The notes beneath the pieces were generated by a model. The model worked only from the letters and a program-made list of their open reading frames with translations. It made no database searches and was not told where the DNA came from. A program made the translations under genes and the position numbers. A DNA stretch of 62,848 nucleotides from an uncultured Lachnospiraceae bacterium (GTDB taxonomy: Bacteria > Bacillota > Clostridia > Lachnospirales > Lachnospiraceae), in assembly GCA_910580015.1 (NCBI GenBank), contig CAJTVT010000012.1:1-62848 (forward strand). Direction: 5' to 3'. This document shows, piece by piece, positions 9,354 through 16,432 of this stretch; positions within the stretch are counted from its first letter, which is position 1, and each line of letters begins with the position of its first letter.

Positions 9354-9890
9354 TTAAATAGGGGATGGAGAGGAAGTTGCTTGGATGGCACCACAGGCAA
9401 TCTTGGTTCCCGAATTGCCAGAGGGTTGTGTTGTGAAATCGTCTGGGCCGCTGTGAATAATCACAGTTCTTCCTATTAGATCCTGTATGGTAAATCGGTC
9501 GGTGAAATACATGGTCCAGGCAGAGCCATTGTTGCCAAAAAGAGGGGGAAGATCGCCCATGTGAGCTGGGTGGGGACAACGAGAAGGATTGTAGTGATTT
9601 CCAACATTTGCATAAGGATCGCTGTTGGTTCCAGTACAGGCATTTCCTTCGTGAATATGAAAACCGAAAATATCTGTTTTACATGGCAGGTCAGAAACAG
9701 GAAGACCATATATCTCTGCATTGACAAGGACGCCATTGTCAACAGGATAAAAACGTACAATGCCGTCAATTTCTCCATTTCCTGGGTTTCCGGTGATCAC
9801 TGCGTAGGCCATGGGCATTTGATAGAGAGCTGTTTCCAGAAAACGCAGCCCAGGATTTTCGTATGCTTTATTTATATTTGATTGAGACAT
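9354..9890 (-). CDS. Cu/Zn-type superoxide dismutase family protein
   Basis: A 178-residue protein with the full Cu/Zn SOD ligand set. These are HIH (His78, His80), His99, His107, His110, Asp113 (HPAHMGDLP) and His146 (VIIHSGPDDF). The disulphide cysteines are Cys85 and Cys166 (GTKIACG). The family converts superoxide to oxygen and peroxide. No signal peptide or lipobox is visible, so it appears cytoplasmic, unlike most bacterial SodC proteins. The start has AGGAG at good distance. It stands alone, convergent with the anti-sigma gene. Function is inferred from ligand conservation; a non-enzymatic metal-binding role remains possible. Confidence 0.85.
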   Translation of the reverse strand: MSQSNINKAYENPGLRFLETALYQMPMAYAVITGNPGNGEIDGIVRFYPVDNGVLVNAEIYGLPVSDLPCKTDIFGFHIHEGNACTGTNSDPYANVGNHYNPSRCPHPAHMGDLPPLFGNNGSAWTMYFTDRFTIQDLIGRTVIIHSGPDDFTTQPSGNSGTKIACGAIQATSSPSPI

Positions 9891-10096
9891 GAAAATCTCC
9901 TAAAAATTACTTCGTTGCTTTTATAATATTATGTGGAAAGAAAACGGTGCGTGTATTTTGAAAAGGGTTACGAATAGATTTGAGAAAGAGAGCATGGAAC
10001 ACTATTTTTTGAGAGACCATGTGCCAGGGGAAATTTATCGAGGATTCTCTATGTACCTACAATCAAAAATCTTTTAAAAACGCTCCTGAAATAAAC

Positions 10097-10124
10097 TTGA
10101 CAAAAAAACCCTGTGTGATAGAAT
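10097..10124 (+). promoter_or_regulatory. Promoter of leuS
   Basis: TTGACA (10097-10102), 16-base spacer, TAGAAT (10119-10124), about 70 bases before the leuS start. The 9906-10192 gap otherwise holds no supported gene, and no T-box leader was seen. Confidence 0.75.
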
Positions 10125-10192
10125 TTTAGAAGTATAAGATTTCTTATTTTTGGAATTTATATGAGCCGTTCGAAAATTTAGGAGGATAAAAT

Positions 10193-12601
10193 ATGGCAGC
10201 ACCATACAATCACAGAGCGTTAGAAGAGAAATGGCAGAAAATTTGGGATGATGAGAAAGCATTTGCTGCAACAGATGATTATTCCAAGCCCAAATATTAT
10301 GCATTGGTAGAGTTTCCCTATCCATCTGGTCAGGGGCTTCATGTAGGGCATCCAAGGCCCTATACAGCATTGGATATTGTGGCAAGAAAACGAAGGATGC
10401 AAGGGTATAATGTACTCTATCCTATGGGATGGGATGCATTCGGGCTTCCTACAGAGAATTATGCCATCAAGAATAAGATCCATCCCAAGGTAGTGACGAA
10501 GAACAATGTGGAACGTTTTAAGGGCCAGCTTCACGCATTAGGATATTCTTTTGACTGGGAGCGGGAAGTCAACACCACAGATCCAGAATACTACCATTGG
10601 ACCCAGTGGATATTCCTTAAGTTATTCAAGGAAGGATTGGCCTATAAGACAGAGATGCCCATTAACTGGTGTACTTCCTGTAAAGTGGGCCTTGCCAATG
10701 AGGAAGTGGTAAACGGCGTCTGCGAGCGTTGTGGCGCGCCAGTAGTCCGCAAGGTTAAGAGTCAGTGGATGTTAAAGATCACAGAATATGCGGACAAGCT
10801 GTTAGAAGGTTTAAATGATGTAGATTATATTGAGCGTGTGAAAGTGTCTCAACGGAACTGGATTGGTAAAAGCCAGGGAGCAGAAGTGGATTTTCCGATT
10901 GCAGGCAAGGAGGAAAAGCTTACCGTTTATACCACAAGACCCGATACCCTGTTTGGAGCCACATACATGGTAGTTTCCCCAGAACATCCCATACTGGATA
11001 AATATCAGGATGAGATTAAGAACTGGCAAGAAATCCTAGCGTACCGTGAGCAGGCAGCGAGGAAATCTGATTTTGAGCGTTCAGAGCTTGCAAAAGAAAA
11101 AACAGGTGTGGAGATCGATGGTTTGAAAGCCATTGACCCAGTAAATGACAAGGAGATCCCAATTTGGGTGTCTGACTATGTCTTGATGAGCTATGGAACT
11201 GGGGCGATCATGGCAGTTCCTGCGCACGATACCCGTGACTGGGAATTTGCTAAAAAATTCAATCTTCCCATTATTGAGGTAGTTGCAGGCGGAGAAGATG
11301 TGCAAAAAGAAGCTTATACCGATGTTGCAACCGGGAAGTTAGTAAATTCTGGTTTTCTTGATGGACTTGAGGTGGCAGAGGCAAAGAAGAAAGTGATTGC
11401 GTTTTTGGAAGAGAAGAAGATTGGGAAAGGTAAGACCAATTTTAAGCTTAGAGATTGGGTATTTTCCAGGCAGCGTTATTGGGGAGAGCCAATTCCTGTT
11501 GTGAGCTGTGAGAAGTGTGGTTTTGTGGCACTTCCAGAAAGCGAATTGCCTTTACAGCTTCCAGAGGTGGACAGTTATATGCCTACAGATAACGGAGAAT
11601 CGCCTCTTGCAGCAATGACAGATTGGGTGAATACTACTTGTCCTTGTTGTGGAGGTCCTGCAAAGAGAGAGACAGACACGATGCCACAGTGGGCAGGTTC
11701 TTCTTGGTATTTCCTGCGGTACACAGATCCGAAGAATACACAAGCATTGGCCAGTGAGGAAGCGTTAAAATACTGGCTTCCTGTTGATTGGTACAATGGC
11801 GGGATGGAACATACCACACTCCACCTTCTGTATTCCCGGTTCTGGCATAAATTTTTGTACGATCAGGGCGTAGTGCCCACTTCAGAGCCGTATCAGAAAC
11901 GTACTTCCCATGGTATGATTTTGGGCGAGAACGGAGAGAAAATGTCCAAATCCAGGGGAAATGTGGTAAATCCCGACGATATCGTGATGGATTACGGCGC
12001 AGACACGCTCCGTACCTATGAGATGTTTATTGGTGCATTTGATTTAAGTGCGGCTTGGTCAGAAAACGGTGTAAAGGGATGTCGGAGATTTTTGGAGAGA
12101 GTGTGGAAGTTGCAGGATATCCTTGTGGATGGTGATCAGTATAGCCAGGAATTTGAGACGAAGATGCATCAGCTTATCAAGAAGGTAAGTTCAGACTATG
12201 AGAATTTAAAGTATAATACGGCCATTGCAGCTATGATGTCTATGTTAAATGAGTTCACTAAGGAAGGGAAGCTCAACCGTGCGGAATTTTGCACGTTTTT
12301 ATTGCTGTTAAATCCAGTTGCTCCTCATATTACAGAGGAACTTTGGAATGCCTGCGGTTATGAAGGCAGAATCTATCAAAATAGTTGGCCAGAATATGAA
12401 GAGGCAAAGACGGTAGAAAATACCGTTGAGATTGCAGTTCAGATAAATGGTAAGACCAGAGCGACGGTGGCAGTTCCGGTGGATGTAGACAAAGAGACAG
12501 CCATTGCAGTGGGAAAACAAGCCCTTGGATCGAAACTTACTGGAAATATTATAAAAGAGATCTATGTTCCAGGAAGAATTATCAATATTGTGGCAAAATA
12601 A
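10193..12601 (+). CDS. leuS: Leucine--tRNA ligase
   Basis: Charges tRNA-Leu with leucine. The 802 residues match bacterial LeuRS. The class I signature reads HVGHP (about residues 50-54) after FPYPSGQGL, and KMSKSRGN is at about 583-590. Between them lie zinc-finger-like CxxC pairs (for example WCTSCKVGLANEEVVNGVCERC, in parts) and the CP1 editing domain (TRPDTLFGATYMV). The start follows AGGAGGATAAAAT. Confidence 0.98.
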   Translation: MAAPYNHRALEEKWQKIWDDEKAFAATDDYSKPKYYALVEFPYPSGQGLHVGHPRPYTALDIVARKRRMQGYNVLYPMGWDAFGLPTENYAIKNKIHPKVVTKNNVERFKGQLHALGYSFDWEREVNTTDPEYYHWTQWIFLKLFKEGLAYKTEMPINWCTSCKVGLANEEVVNGVCERCGAPVVRKVKSQWMLKITEYADKLLEGLNDVDYIERVKVSQRNWIGKSQGAEVDFPIAGKEEKLTVYTTRPDTLFGATYMVVSPEHPILDKYQDEIKNWQEILAYREQAARKSDFERSELAKEKTGVEIDGLKAIDPVNDKEIPIWVSDYVLMSYGTGAIMAVPAHDTRDWEFAKKFNLPIIEVVAGGEDVQKEAYTDVATGKLVNSGFLDGLEVAEAKKKVIAFLEEKKIGKGKTNFKLRDWVFSRQRYWGEPIPVVSCEKCGFVALPESELPLQLPEVDSYMPTDNGESPLAAMTDWVNTTCPCCGGPAKRETDTMPQWAGSSWYFLRYTDPKNTQALASEEALKYWLPVDWYNGGMEHTTLHLLYSRFWHKFLYDQGVVPTSEPYQKRTSHGMILGENGEKMSKSRGNVVNPDDIVMDYGADTLRTYEMFIGAFDLSAAWSENGVKGCRRFLERVWKLQDILVDGDQYSQEFETKMHQLIKKVSSDYENLKYNTAIAAMMSMLNEFTKEGKLNRAEFCTFLLLLNPVAPHITEELWNACGYEGRIYQNSWPEYEEAKTVENTVEIAVQINGKTRATVAVPVDVDKETAIAVGKQALGSKLTGNIIKEIYVPGRIINIVAK

Positions 12602-12643
12602 AGTTAGAATGTATATGGACAGATGAGATCTAAAGTAGGATAG

Positions 12644-12683
12644 AAATCTGGCGCCAGGAGCAAAACTGGCGCCAGATTTTTTT
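12644..12683 (+). terminator. Terminator of leuS
   Basis: AAATCTGGCGCCAG (12644-12657) pairs perfectly with CTGGCGCCAGATTT (12666-12679), then TTTT. Being nearly symmetric, it may also stop the minus-strand small genes that converge on it. Confidence 0.93.
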
Positions 12684-12699
12684 AATGAGCGATATGAGT

Positions 12700-12984
12700 T
12701 CAGTTGCGCATATTTTTCATTAACTGCATCATCATATCTACCTTTTTCTGTTCCTGAGGCGGCAGAGACTGTTTTAAAACTTCTACAATCAAATCCCGCT
12801 CTCCAGAAGAAAATTCCATTCCTTCTTTGTTGGCTTGGGCGGAAGCATTTTTCAATGAAGCCGCCATATCTTTGGGGTTGGATCCAGAAGGAGAGGTATT
12901 CTGGGCAAGATTCATCAAAAGCTGGAGCTTTTCTGGTGAAATGTTCCGAAGCTGCGGGTTGTTTAATAAGTCCTGTGGATTCAT
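12700..12984 (-). CDS. Small protein of unknown function (94 aa)
   Basis: The protein begins MNPQDLLNNPQLRNISPEK and ends in a methionine-rich helix (KKVDMMMQLMKNMRN). It has no signal peptide or membrane segment and should be a soluble, largely helical protein. The start follows AAAGGAAT. It lies 32 bases after the 104-residue gene on the same strand, which also has MM-containing helices, so the two are probably cotranscribed and perhaps partner proteins. Family not recognised beyond a general resemblance to uncharacterised Lachnospiraceae proteins. Confidence 0.65.
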   Translation of the reverse strand: MNPQDLLNNPQLRNISPEKLQLLMNLAQNTSPSGSNPKDMAASLKNASAQANKEGMEFSSGERDLIVEVLKQSLPPQEQKKVDMMMQLMKNMRN

Positions 12985-13016
12985 AATATTCCTTTCTTTG
13001 CATGGTTAAATGGCGG

Positions 13017-13331
13017 CTAGGCGAACAGGGTTCCATATGTGGAAAACATCTGTACAAAAGTCATCATATTATCAATCATTTCCTGTTCCTTTTCTGTACA
13101 GTATTCCCGAATGGCATTCAGCATCTGTAAGGGCGCATCTGACTGATCTTCTTCCTGGGAGCACATGCGCAGATTATTTTCAGGGCTTTCGAACAGCGCC
13201 ATAGTCCGTTGAAGTTCCATAAATTTGACCATCATTGCGATCGATTTCTGCCTGGTATTGTCCACATAGGGAAGGGCAGCTTTGAGCATTTGCAGATGCC
13301 GATCTTGAATCAGTGTATCAATCGATTCCAT
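13017..13331 (-). CDS. Small protein of unknown function (104 aa)
   Basis: The protein begins MESIDTLIQDRHLQMLKAAL. It appears all-helical and methionine-rich, with MMVKFMELQRTM in the middle and MIDNMMTFVQMFSTYG near the end. The start follows AAGGGG. It is the first gene of a two-gene minus-strand unit with the 94-residue protein. No known domain is recognised; a structural or sporulation-related role would be a guess. Confidence 0.65.
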   Translation of the reverse strand: MESIDTLIQDRHLQMLKAALPYVDNTRQKSIAMMVKFMELQRTMALFESPENNLRMCSQEEDQSDAPLQMLNAIREYCTEKEQEMIDNMMTFVQMFSTYGTLFA

Positions 13332-13403
13332 TGAATTCCCCTTTTTTATTTTAATTTATGTGAAGAAATGAGGGATTATGACAAAGTAGATGTAAGAATC
13401 GGC

Positions 13404-13453
13404 TATCAACACATCAAGAGATTTTACATATATTAATGATAGTTGTGTTGATA
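13404..13453. repeat. 10-bp inverted repeat upstream of a 45-codon gene
   Basis: TATCAACACA (13404-13413) and TGTGTTGATA (13444-13453) are exact reverse complements, 30 bases apart. They sit in the A/T-rich region just before the small gene at 13474, where an operator would be expected. Confidence 0.6.
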
Positions 13454-13473
13454 TTCAAAAAGGAGATAGTAAA

Positions 13474-13611
13474 ATGGGAAAATTAGTGATAGATGGAAAT
13501 AGCGTATATGAATTAGATGAAGCATGTATGCAAAAAAAAGGTGAAGCAGAGAAGAAAAAACGAAGGGAACAGGAGGAGAGTAGGAATAACAAAAAGAACA
13601 GAAGATATTAA
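13474..13611 (+). CDS. Short basic protein of unknown function (45 aa)
   Basis: An ATG preceded by AAGGAGATAGTAAA opens 45 codons. The N-terminal half reads MGKLVIDGNSVYELDEAC, and the C-terminal half is almost all charged (K, R, E, N), ending KNRRY. A terminator follows 8 bases after the stop, so promoter-like region, ribosome site, ORF and terminator form a complete small unit. No family recognised. The lysine/arginine tail suggests contact with nucleic acid or membrane, but this is only inference. Confidence 0.65.
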   Translation: MGKLVIDGNSVYELDEACMQKKGEAEKKKRREQEESRNNKKNRRY

Positions 13612-13619
13612 AAATTTTG

Positions 13620-13654
13620 GGGCGAATCTGAAATCATAGATTTGCCCTGATTTT
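13620..13654 (+). terminator. Terminator of the 45-codon gene
   Basis: GGGCGAATCT (13620-13629) pairs with AGATTTGCCC (13638-13647), followed by TGATTTTA. Confidence 0.85.
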
Positions 13655-13689
13655 ATGTTATTTTGCCTGTTATTTCATATTTTCTTACG

Positions 13690-13721
13690 AAAAAACCAGG
13701 GCCAGCATAAGCCAGCCCTGG
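13690..13721 (-). terminator. Terminator of the Cys/Gly-rich gene
   Basis: Read on the minus strand: CCAGGGCTGGC, loop TTAT, GCTGGCCCTGG (11 bp with two G-U pairs), then TTTTTT. It lies 35 bases after the stop of the gene at 13756-13998. Confidence 0.9.
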
Positions 13722-13755
13722 AATGTGCTCTGCCATATGGCAGGCAATTTGGATA

Positions 13756-13998
13756 TTAGCAGAAGGAATTACCGCAGCCGCAGCTATTGCCGTTGCCCCA
13801 TCCACCACAGCAGAAGAGCAATAAGATAATCCACAGGCAGCTATTGTTACCGCAGCCGTCTCCGCCGTTGCCGAAGAATCCGCCACCGCATCCGCCACAG
13901 CAGCAAAGCAGGATAATGATCCAGATAATGGAACCGCATCCTCCGTTGTTATTACTTTCACATCCACATCCACAGTTTGTAGCAGCTAAATCACTCAT
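13756..13998 (-). CDS. Cysteine/glycine-rich small protein (HCB-13-like)
   Basis: 80 residues made almost only of Cys, Gly, Asn and hydrophobic residues. Two units repeat: a CG-rich turn followed by a hydrophobic stretch, IIWIIILLCCCGG and then LWIILLLFCCGG. Such peptides are annotated in Clostridia as chorion-class high-cysteine HCB protein 13 and resemble small spore-coat or membrane peptides. The start at 13998 (MSDLAATNCGCGC) has TTGGAGG at good spacing; an in-frame ATG at 14034 lies before that site and is rejected. Function unknown. Confidence 0.75.
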   Translation of the reverse strand: MSDLAATNCGCGCESNNNGGCGSIIWIIILLCCCGGCGGGFFGNGGDGCGNNSCLWIILLLFCCGGWGNGNSCGCGNSFC

Positions 13999-14078
13999 AT
14001 TTGTTCCTCCAAAATTTTTATTACACTGTATCATATGTAGTCAGCTTGTATGTGTTTCATGAAGTTTTGAAAAAAATT

Positions 14079-14107
14079 TTGTAAAATATTACATTGTCTG
14101 TTATAAT
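14079..14107 (+). promoter_or_regulatory. Probable promoter of the receiver / V-ATPase operon
   Basis: TTGTAA (14079-14084), 17 bases, perfect TATAAT (14102-14107), 67 bases before the start of the first gene. No other promoter or terminator is obvious until the end of the ATPase genes, so it may drive the whole operon. Confidence 0.7.
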
Positions 14108-14174
14108 GGGGATAAATGGTGAGAAGAAAGTGTGAACAAGAAATATGCAGGGGTTCAGAGAAAGGGAGGCAGTT

Positions 14175-15212
14175 ATGGATACAGTGGTAATTGTGGACAA
14201 TACCAGCAGATGGATTGACAATTATAAGCGGATGCTTGCGCCATTTCAGGAGGCTATACCGTGTATGTATTTCAAACACTCAGAAGAAGCTATGGAATAT
14301 ATGTCATCTCATTCTGTGGCGGTACTGGTTAGCGAACTGGATCTGCCCATAATGTCAGGAAGAGAGCTTTTCGAGATGGTGGATATGTTGTCGCCGGATA
14401 CTGTAAAAATTGCGCTCACTCAGGTGAGAGATGTGGCGAAAACCTTGGATGCCTTGAATGAGAGCAAGGTTTTCAAATTGATTCTAAAACCATTTTTTTT
14501 GGTGGAAGACCTGATTGTGCCAATCCAGGAGGGAATTACGCAGTACCGGTTTCAGATGCAAGAAAAAGAGTTCAATAGGAAAGCAGAACAAAAACTTGAA
14601 GAATTGAATGTGAAGGTGGAGGAGCTGTGGGGGAAACTGGCAGAGAAAAAGCAGAAATATGACAGACTTTGCCAGGCGGCTGCCGGCCTTATGCGGGGAA
14701 ATCTGGGAATACACTTGTCTGGGCTTAGCCAGGTGGAAGGAGAATTTGTAGGAGAGTTCTGTGAGAAACTACTTCAGGAGTATGTTCAATTTTATATGTA
14801 CGAGAAACAGAATTTTATTTTTTATATGAATTATATCAAGAATCAATTTCATCATCCTGGAAAATCTTGTGTTTTCAAGATAATCAATCAGACAGGAGGA
14901 GATATTCCGAGTGTGGTGATGAGACGGATTGCCTACGGGATATATTTAATTGGTTGTCTGTGCTGGCAGTGCTTGGAAGGTTATCATATTGAGAATATCA
15001 TAGAAAGAGAGAAAGATGCCTATGTGCTGAAAGTTCATCAGCTATTTCCAGATGGAACGGTGTCTTATAAAATCAAAAGTCCAAACGCCTTAAAGCTTTT
15101 GCTGCGTATGGTACAGGATTTGGGACGTGTACTTTCGGATAACGTAGAAGAACAAGAACTTGGAAAAGACATAGCTGTTAAGCTGTATTATATGTTAGAA
15201 CATTCATTTTAA
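14175..15212 (+). CDS. Receiver-like protein with altered phosphorylation site
   Basis: A 345-residue soluble protein. Residues 1 to about 125 fold like a response-regulator receiver: VVIVDN in place of the acidic pair DD, VSELDLPIMSG at the phosphoacceptor loop, ALTQ for the switch threonine, and LILKPF for the conserved lysine. In the phosphoacceptor loop the residue aligned with Asp is Glu (ELDLP instead of DxxMP). A coiled coil follows (about 130-165), then a helical domain that was not recognised. The start follows GGGAGG. It lies 44 bases before the first ATPase gene with no terminator between, so a link to the ATPase is likely but unproven. Confidence 0.7.
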   Translation: MDTVVIVDNTSRWIDNYKRMLAPFQEAIPCMYFKHSEEAMEYMSSHSVAVLVSELDLPIMSGRELFEMVDMLSPDTVKIALTQVRDVAKTLDALNESKVFKLILKPFFLVEDLIVPIQEGITQYRFQMQEKEFNRKAEQKLEELNVKVEELWGKLAEKKQKYDRLCQAAAGLMRGNLGIHLSGLSQVEGEFVGEFCEKLLQEYVQFYMYEKQNFIFYMNYIKNQFHHPGKSCVFKIINQTGGDIPSVVMRRIAYGIYLIGCLCWQCLEGYHIENIIEREKDAYVLKVHQLFPDGTVSYKIKSPNALKLLLRMVQDLGRVLSDNVEEQELGKDIAVKLYYMLEHSF

Positions 15213-15256
15213 ACAGATAATAGGAAAGCATTTTTCCATCAGAGAGGAGGAAAGCA

Positions 15257-15568
15257 GTGAATCAGGTCATTAAGGAATTGTATGAGATAGAGTCACAGGC
15301 AGGAGAGCTGATGGAAGGAGCAAATCATTCCAGACAGGCGATACAGGAAGAAACAAAAAGACGAATGAAAGAAATCCAAACGGAGCTGGAAGCAGAGTTG
15401 GAAGTTAGACTGACGATTTTGAAGAGCAGGTTAGAGGAGCAGGCGCAGGAAGAGATTCGTCAACTTGAGGAGAGGAATCAGAAGCAGATGTCTCAGCTTA
15501 ACAAGGAATATGAGGAACATCTTTTTCAATATGCCCAAGAAATCGTCAAAAGAATCACAGAGGTGTAA
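15257..15568 (+). CDS. ntpF: V-type ATPase peripheral stalk subunit G/H
   Basis: A 103-residue, almost wholly coiled-coil protein rich in Glu, Gln, Lys and Arg, as expected for the G/H subunit that pairs with subunit E in the peripheral stalk. It starts with GTG, preceded by GAGGAGGAAAGCA. It is the first ATPase gene of the cluster. Assignment rests on composition, length and position rather than on a motif. Confidence 0.75.
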   Translation: MNQVIKELYEIESQAGELMEGANHSRQAIQEETKRRMKEIQTELEAELEVRLTILKSRLEEQAQEEIRQLEERNQKQMSQLNKEYEEHLFQYAQEIVKRITEV

Positions 15569-15571
15569 GCT

Positions 15572-16414
15572 ATGGCAGGAGGATTGCTGGAATATAGTGG
15601 ATTGGTGACTAAGACTAGAGCAATGAAACAAAGGCTCCTTGGGAGGGAGGATTTTGAAAGGATCTCAGAATTTCAGACCGTGGAAGAAACTATTTGTTTT
15701 CTTCGGGAGCAGGAGAGCTATGGCAGGATTTATGGTGGGCATGAGGAAATACAACATCGGGGACAGGTAGAGGCGTTGATACACCATTCCATGCAGGAGG
15801 AGGATTATCGCAAGTTGTACCGTTTTGCCAATGCCAATCAGCGCAGGGCTTTGAAGCTGTTTTTTGAACAATTCCAGCTTGAAGATCCTGCGCTGGCCAT
15901 TGAAACATCTTATTTTGCCAGGGCGTGGAAAGAGATTGATACCTTTCCAGATAGGCGTACACGCTATGTGCTGCGAGAAGTGTTTGGCACACAGAGCGAT
16001 TGGCTTAATATTATGTGGATTTATCGAGGAAAGCAATTTTTTCATCAGAATCCACAGGAACTTTCAAAGATGCTGATTCCGGTTCGATACAAGTTAAAAA
16101 GGGAGACGTTTTGTAAATTGTTGGAAGCAGAGCAAACGGAGGATTTTCCAGGGATTTTGGCAAAGACGGCGTATTTTTTTGGAAGAGAAGCGTTGGTGAA
16201 GCTTCAGGATGAGATCTCTTACCGAAATGTGATGGAGAAAATGTATGCAAGGTTATGTAAGAAATACCCTTCCTCCATGGCGCCAATTTATTTTTATTTT
16301 TATCAAAAAGATCAGGAAATACAAAATTTGACTGCTGCATTGGAGGGAATACGTTACCAGCTTCCAGCAAAGGACATTCGTGAATTGATTTTGCCCAATG
16401 CGCTTGGGAAGTAG
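15572..16414 (+). CDS. ntpC: V-type ATPase subunit C (V0D/AC39 family)
   Basis: A 280-residue soluble helical protein that caps the membrane ring and holds the central stalk. The N-terminus contains the typical MAGGLLEYSGLVTKTRAMKQ (residues 1-20), and the ARAWKEIDTF and WLNIMWIYRG regions are AC39-like. It is somewhat shorter than the usual 320-350 residues. It starts 3 bases after the G/H stop, with GAGGTG as ribosome site. Its place ahead of subunits I and K differs from the more common order, where it follows E. Confidence 0.85.
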   Translation: MAGGLLEYSGLVTKTRAMKQRLLGREDFERISEFQTVEETICFLREQESYGRIYGGHEEIQHRGQVEALIHHSMQEEDYRKLYRFANANQRRALKLFFEQFQLEDPALAIETSYFARAWKEIDTFPDRRTRYVLREVFGTQSDWLNIMWIYRGKQFFHQNPQELSKMLIPVRYKLKRETFCKLLEAEQTEDFPGILAKTAYFFGREALVKLQDEISYRNVMEKMYARLCKKYPSSMAPIYFYFYQKDQEIQNLTAALEGIRYQLPAKDIRELILPNALGK

Positions 16415-16432
16415 AGGAAGGGAGGAGATGCT

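Noticed and set aside
9931..10077. 48-codon ORF between the SOD gene and leuS
   Set aside because: It has no ribosome site at either ATG, no recognisable family, and overlaps promoter-like A/T-rich DNA; it could be a remnant but is not supported.
9906..10192. Possible T-box or other leader riboswitch before leuS
   Set aside because: No T-box sequence, specifier stem or terminator/antiterminator pair was seen; a plain promoter explains the region.
12308..13057. 249-codon minus-strand frame across the end of leuS
   Set aside because: It overlaps leuS, its terminator and a better-supported small gene, and has no ribosome site.
13653..13973. Alanine-rich reading frame opposite the Cys/Gly-rich gene
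   Set aside because: It is the frame-shifted shadow of GC-rich Cys/Gly codons and has no ribosome site.
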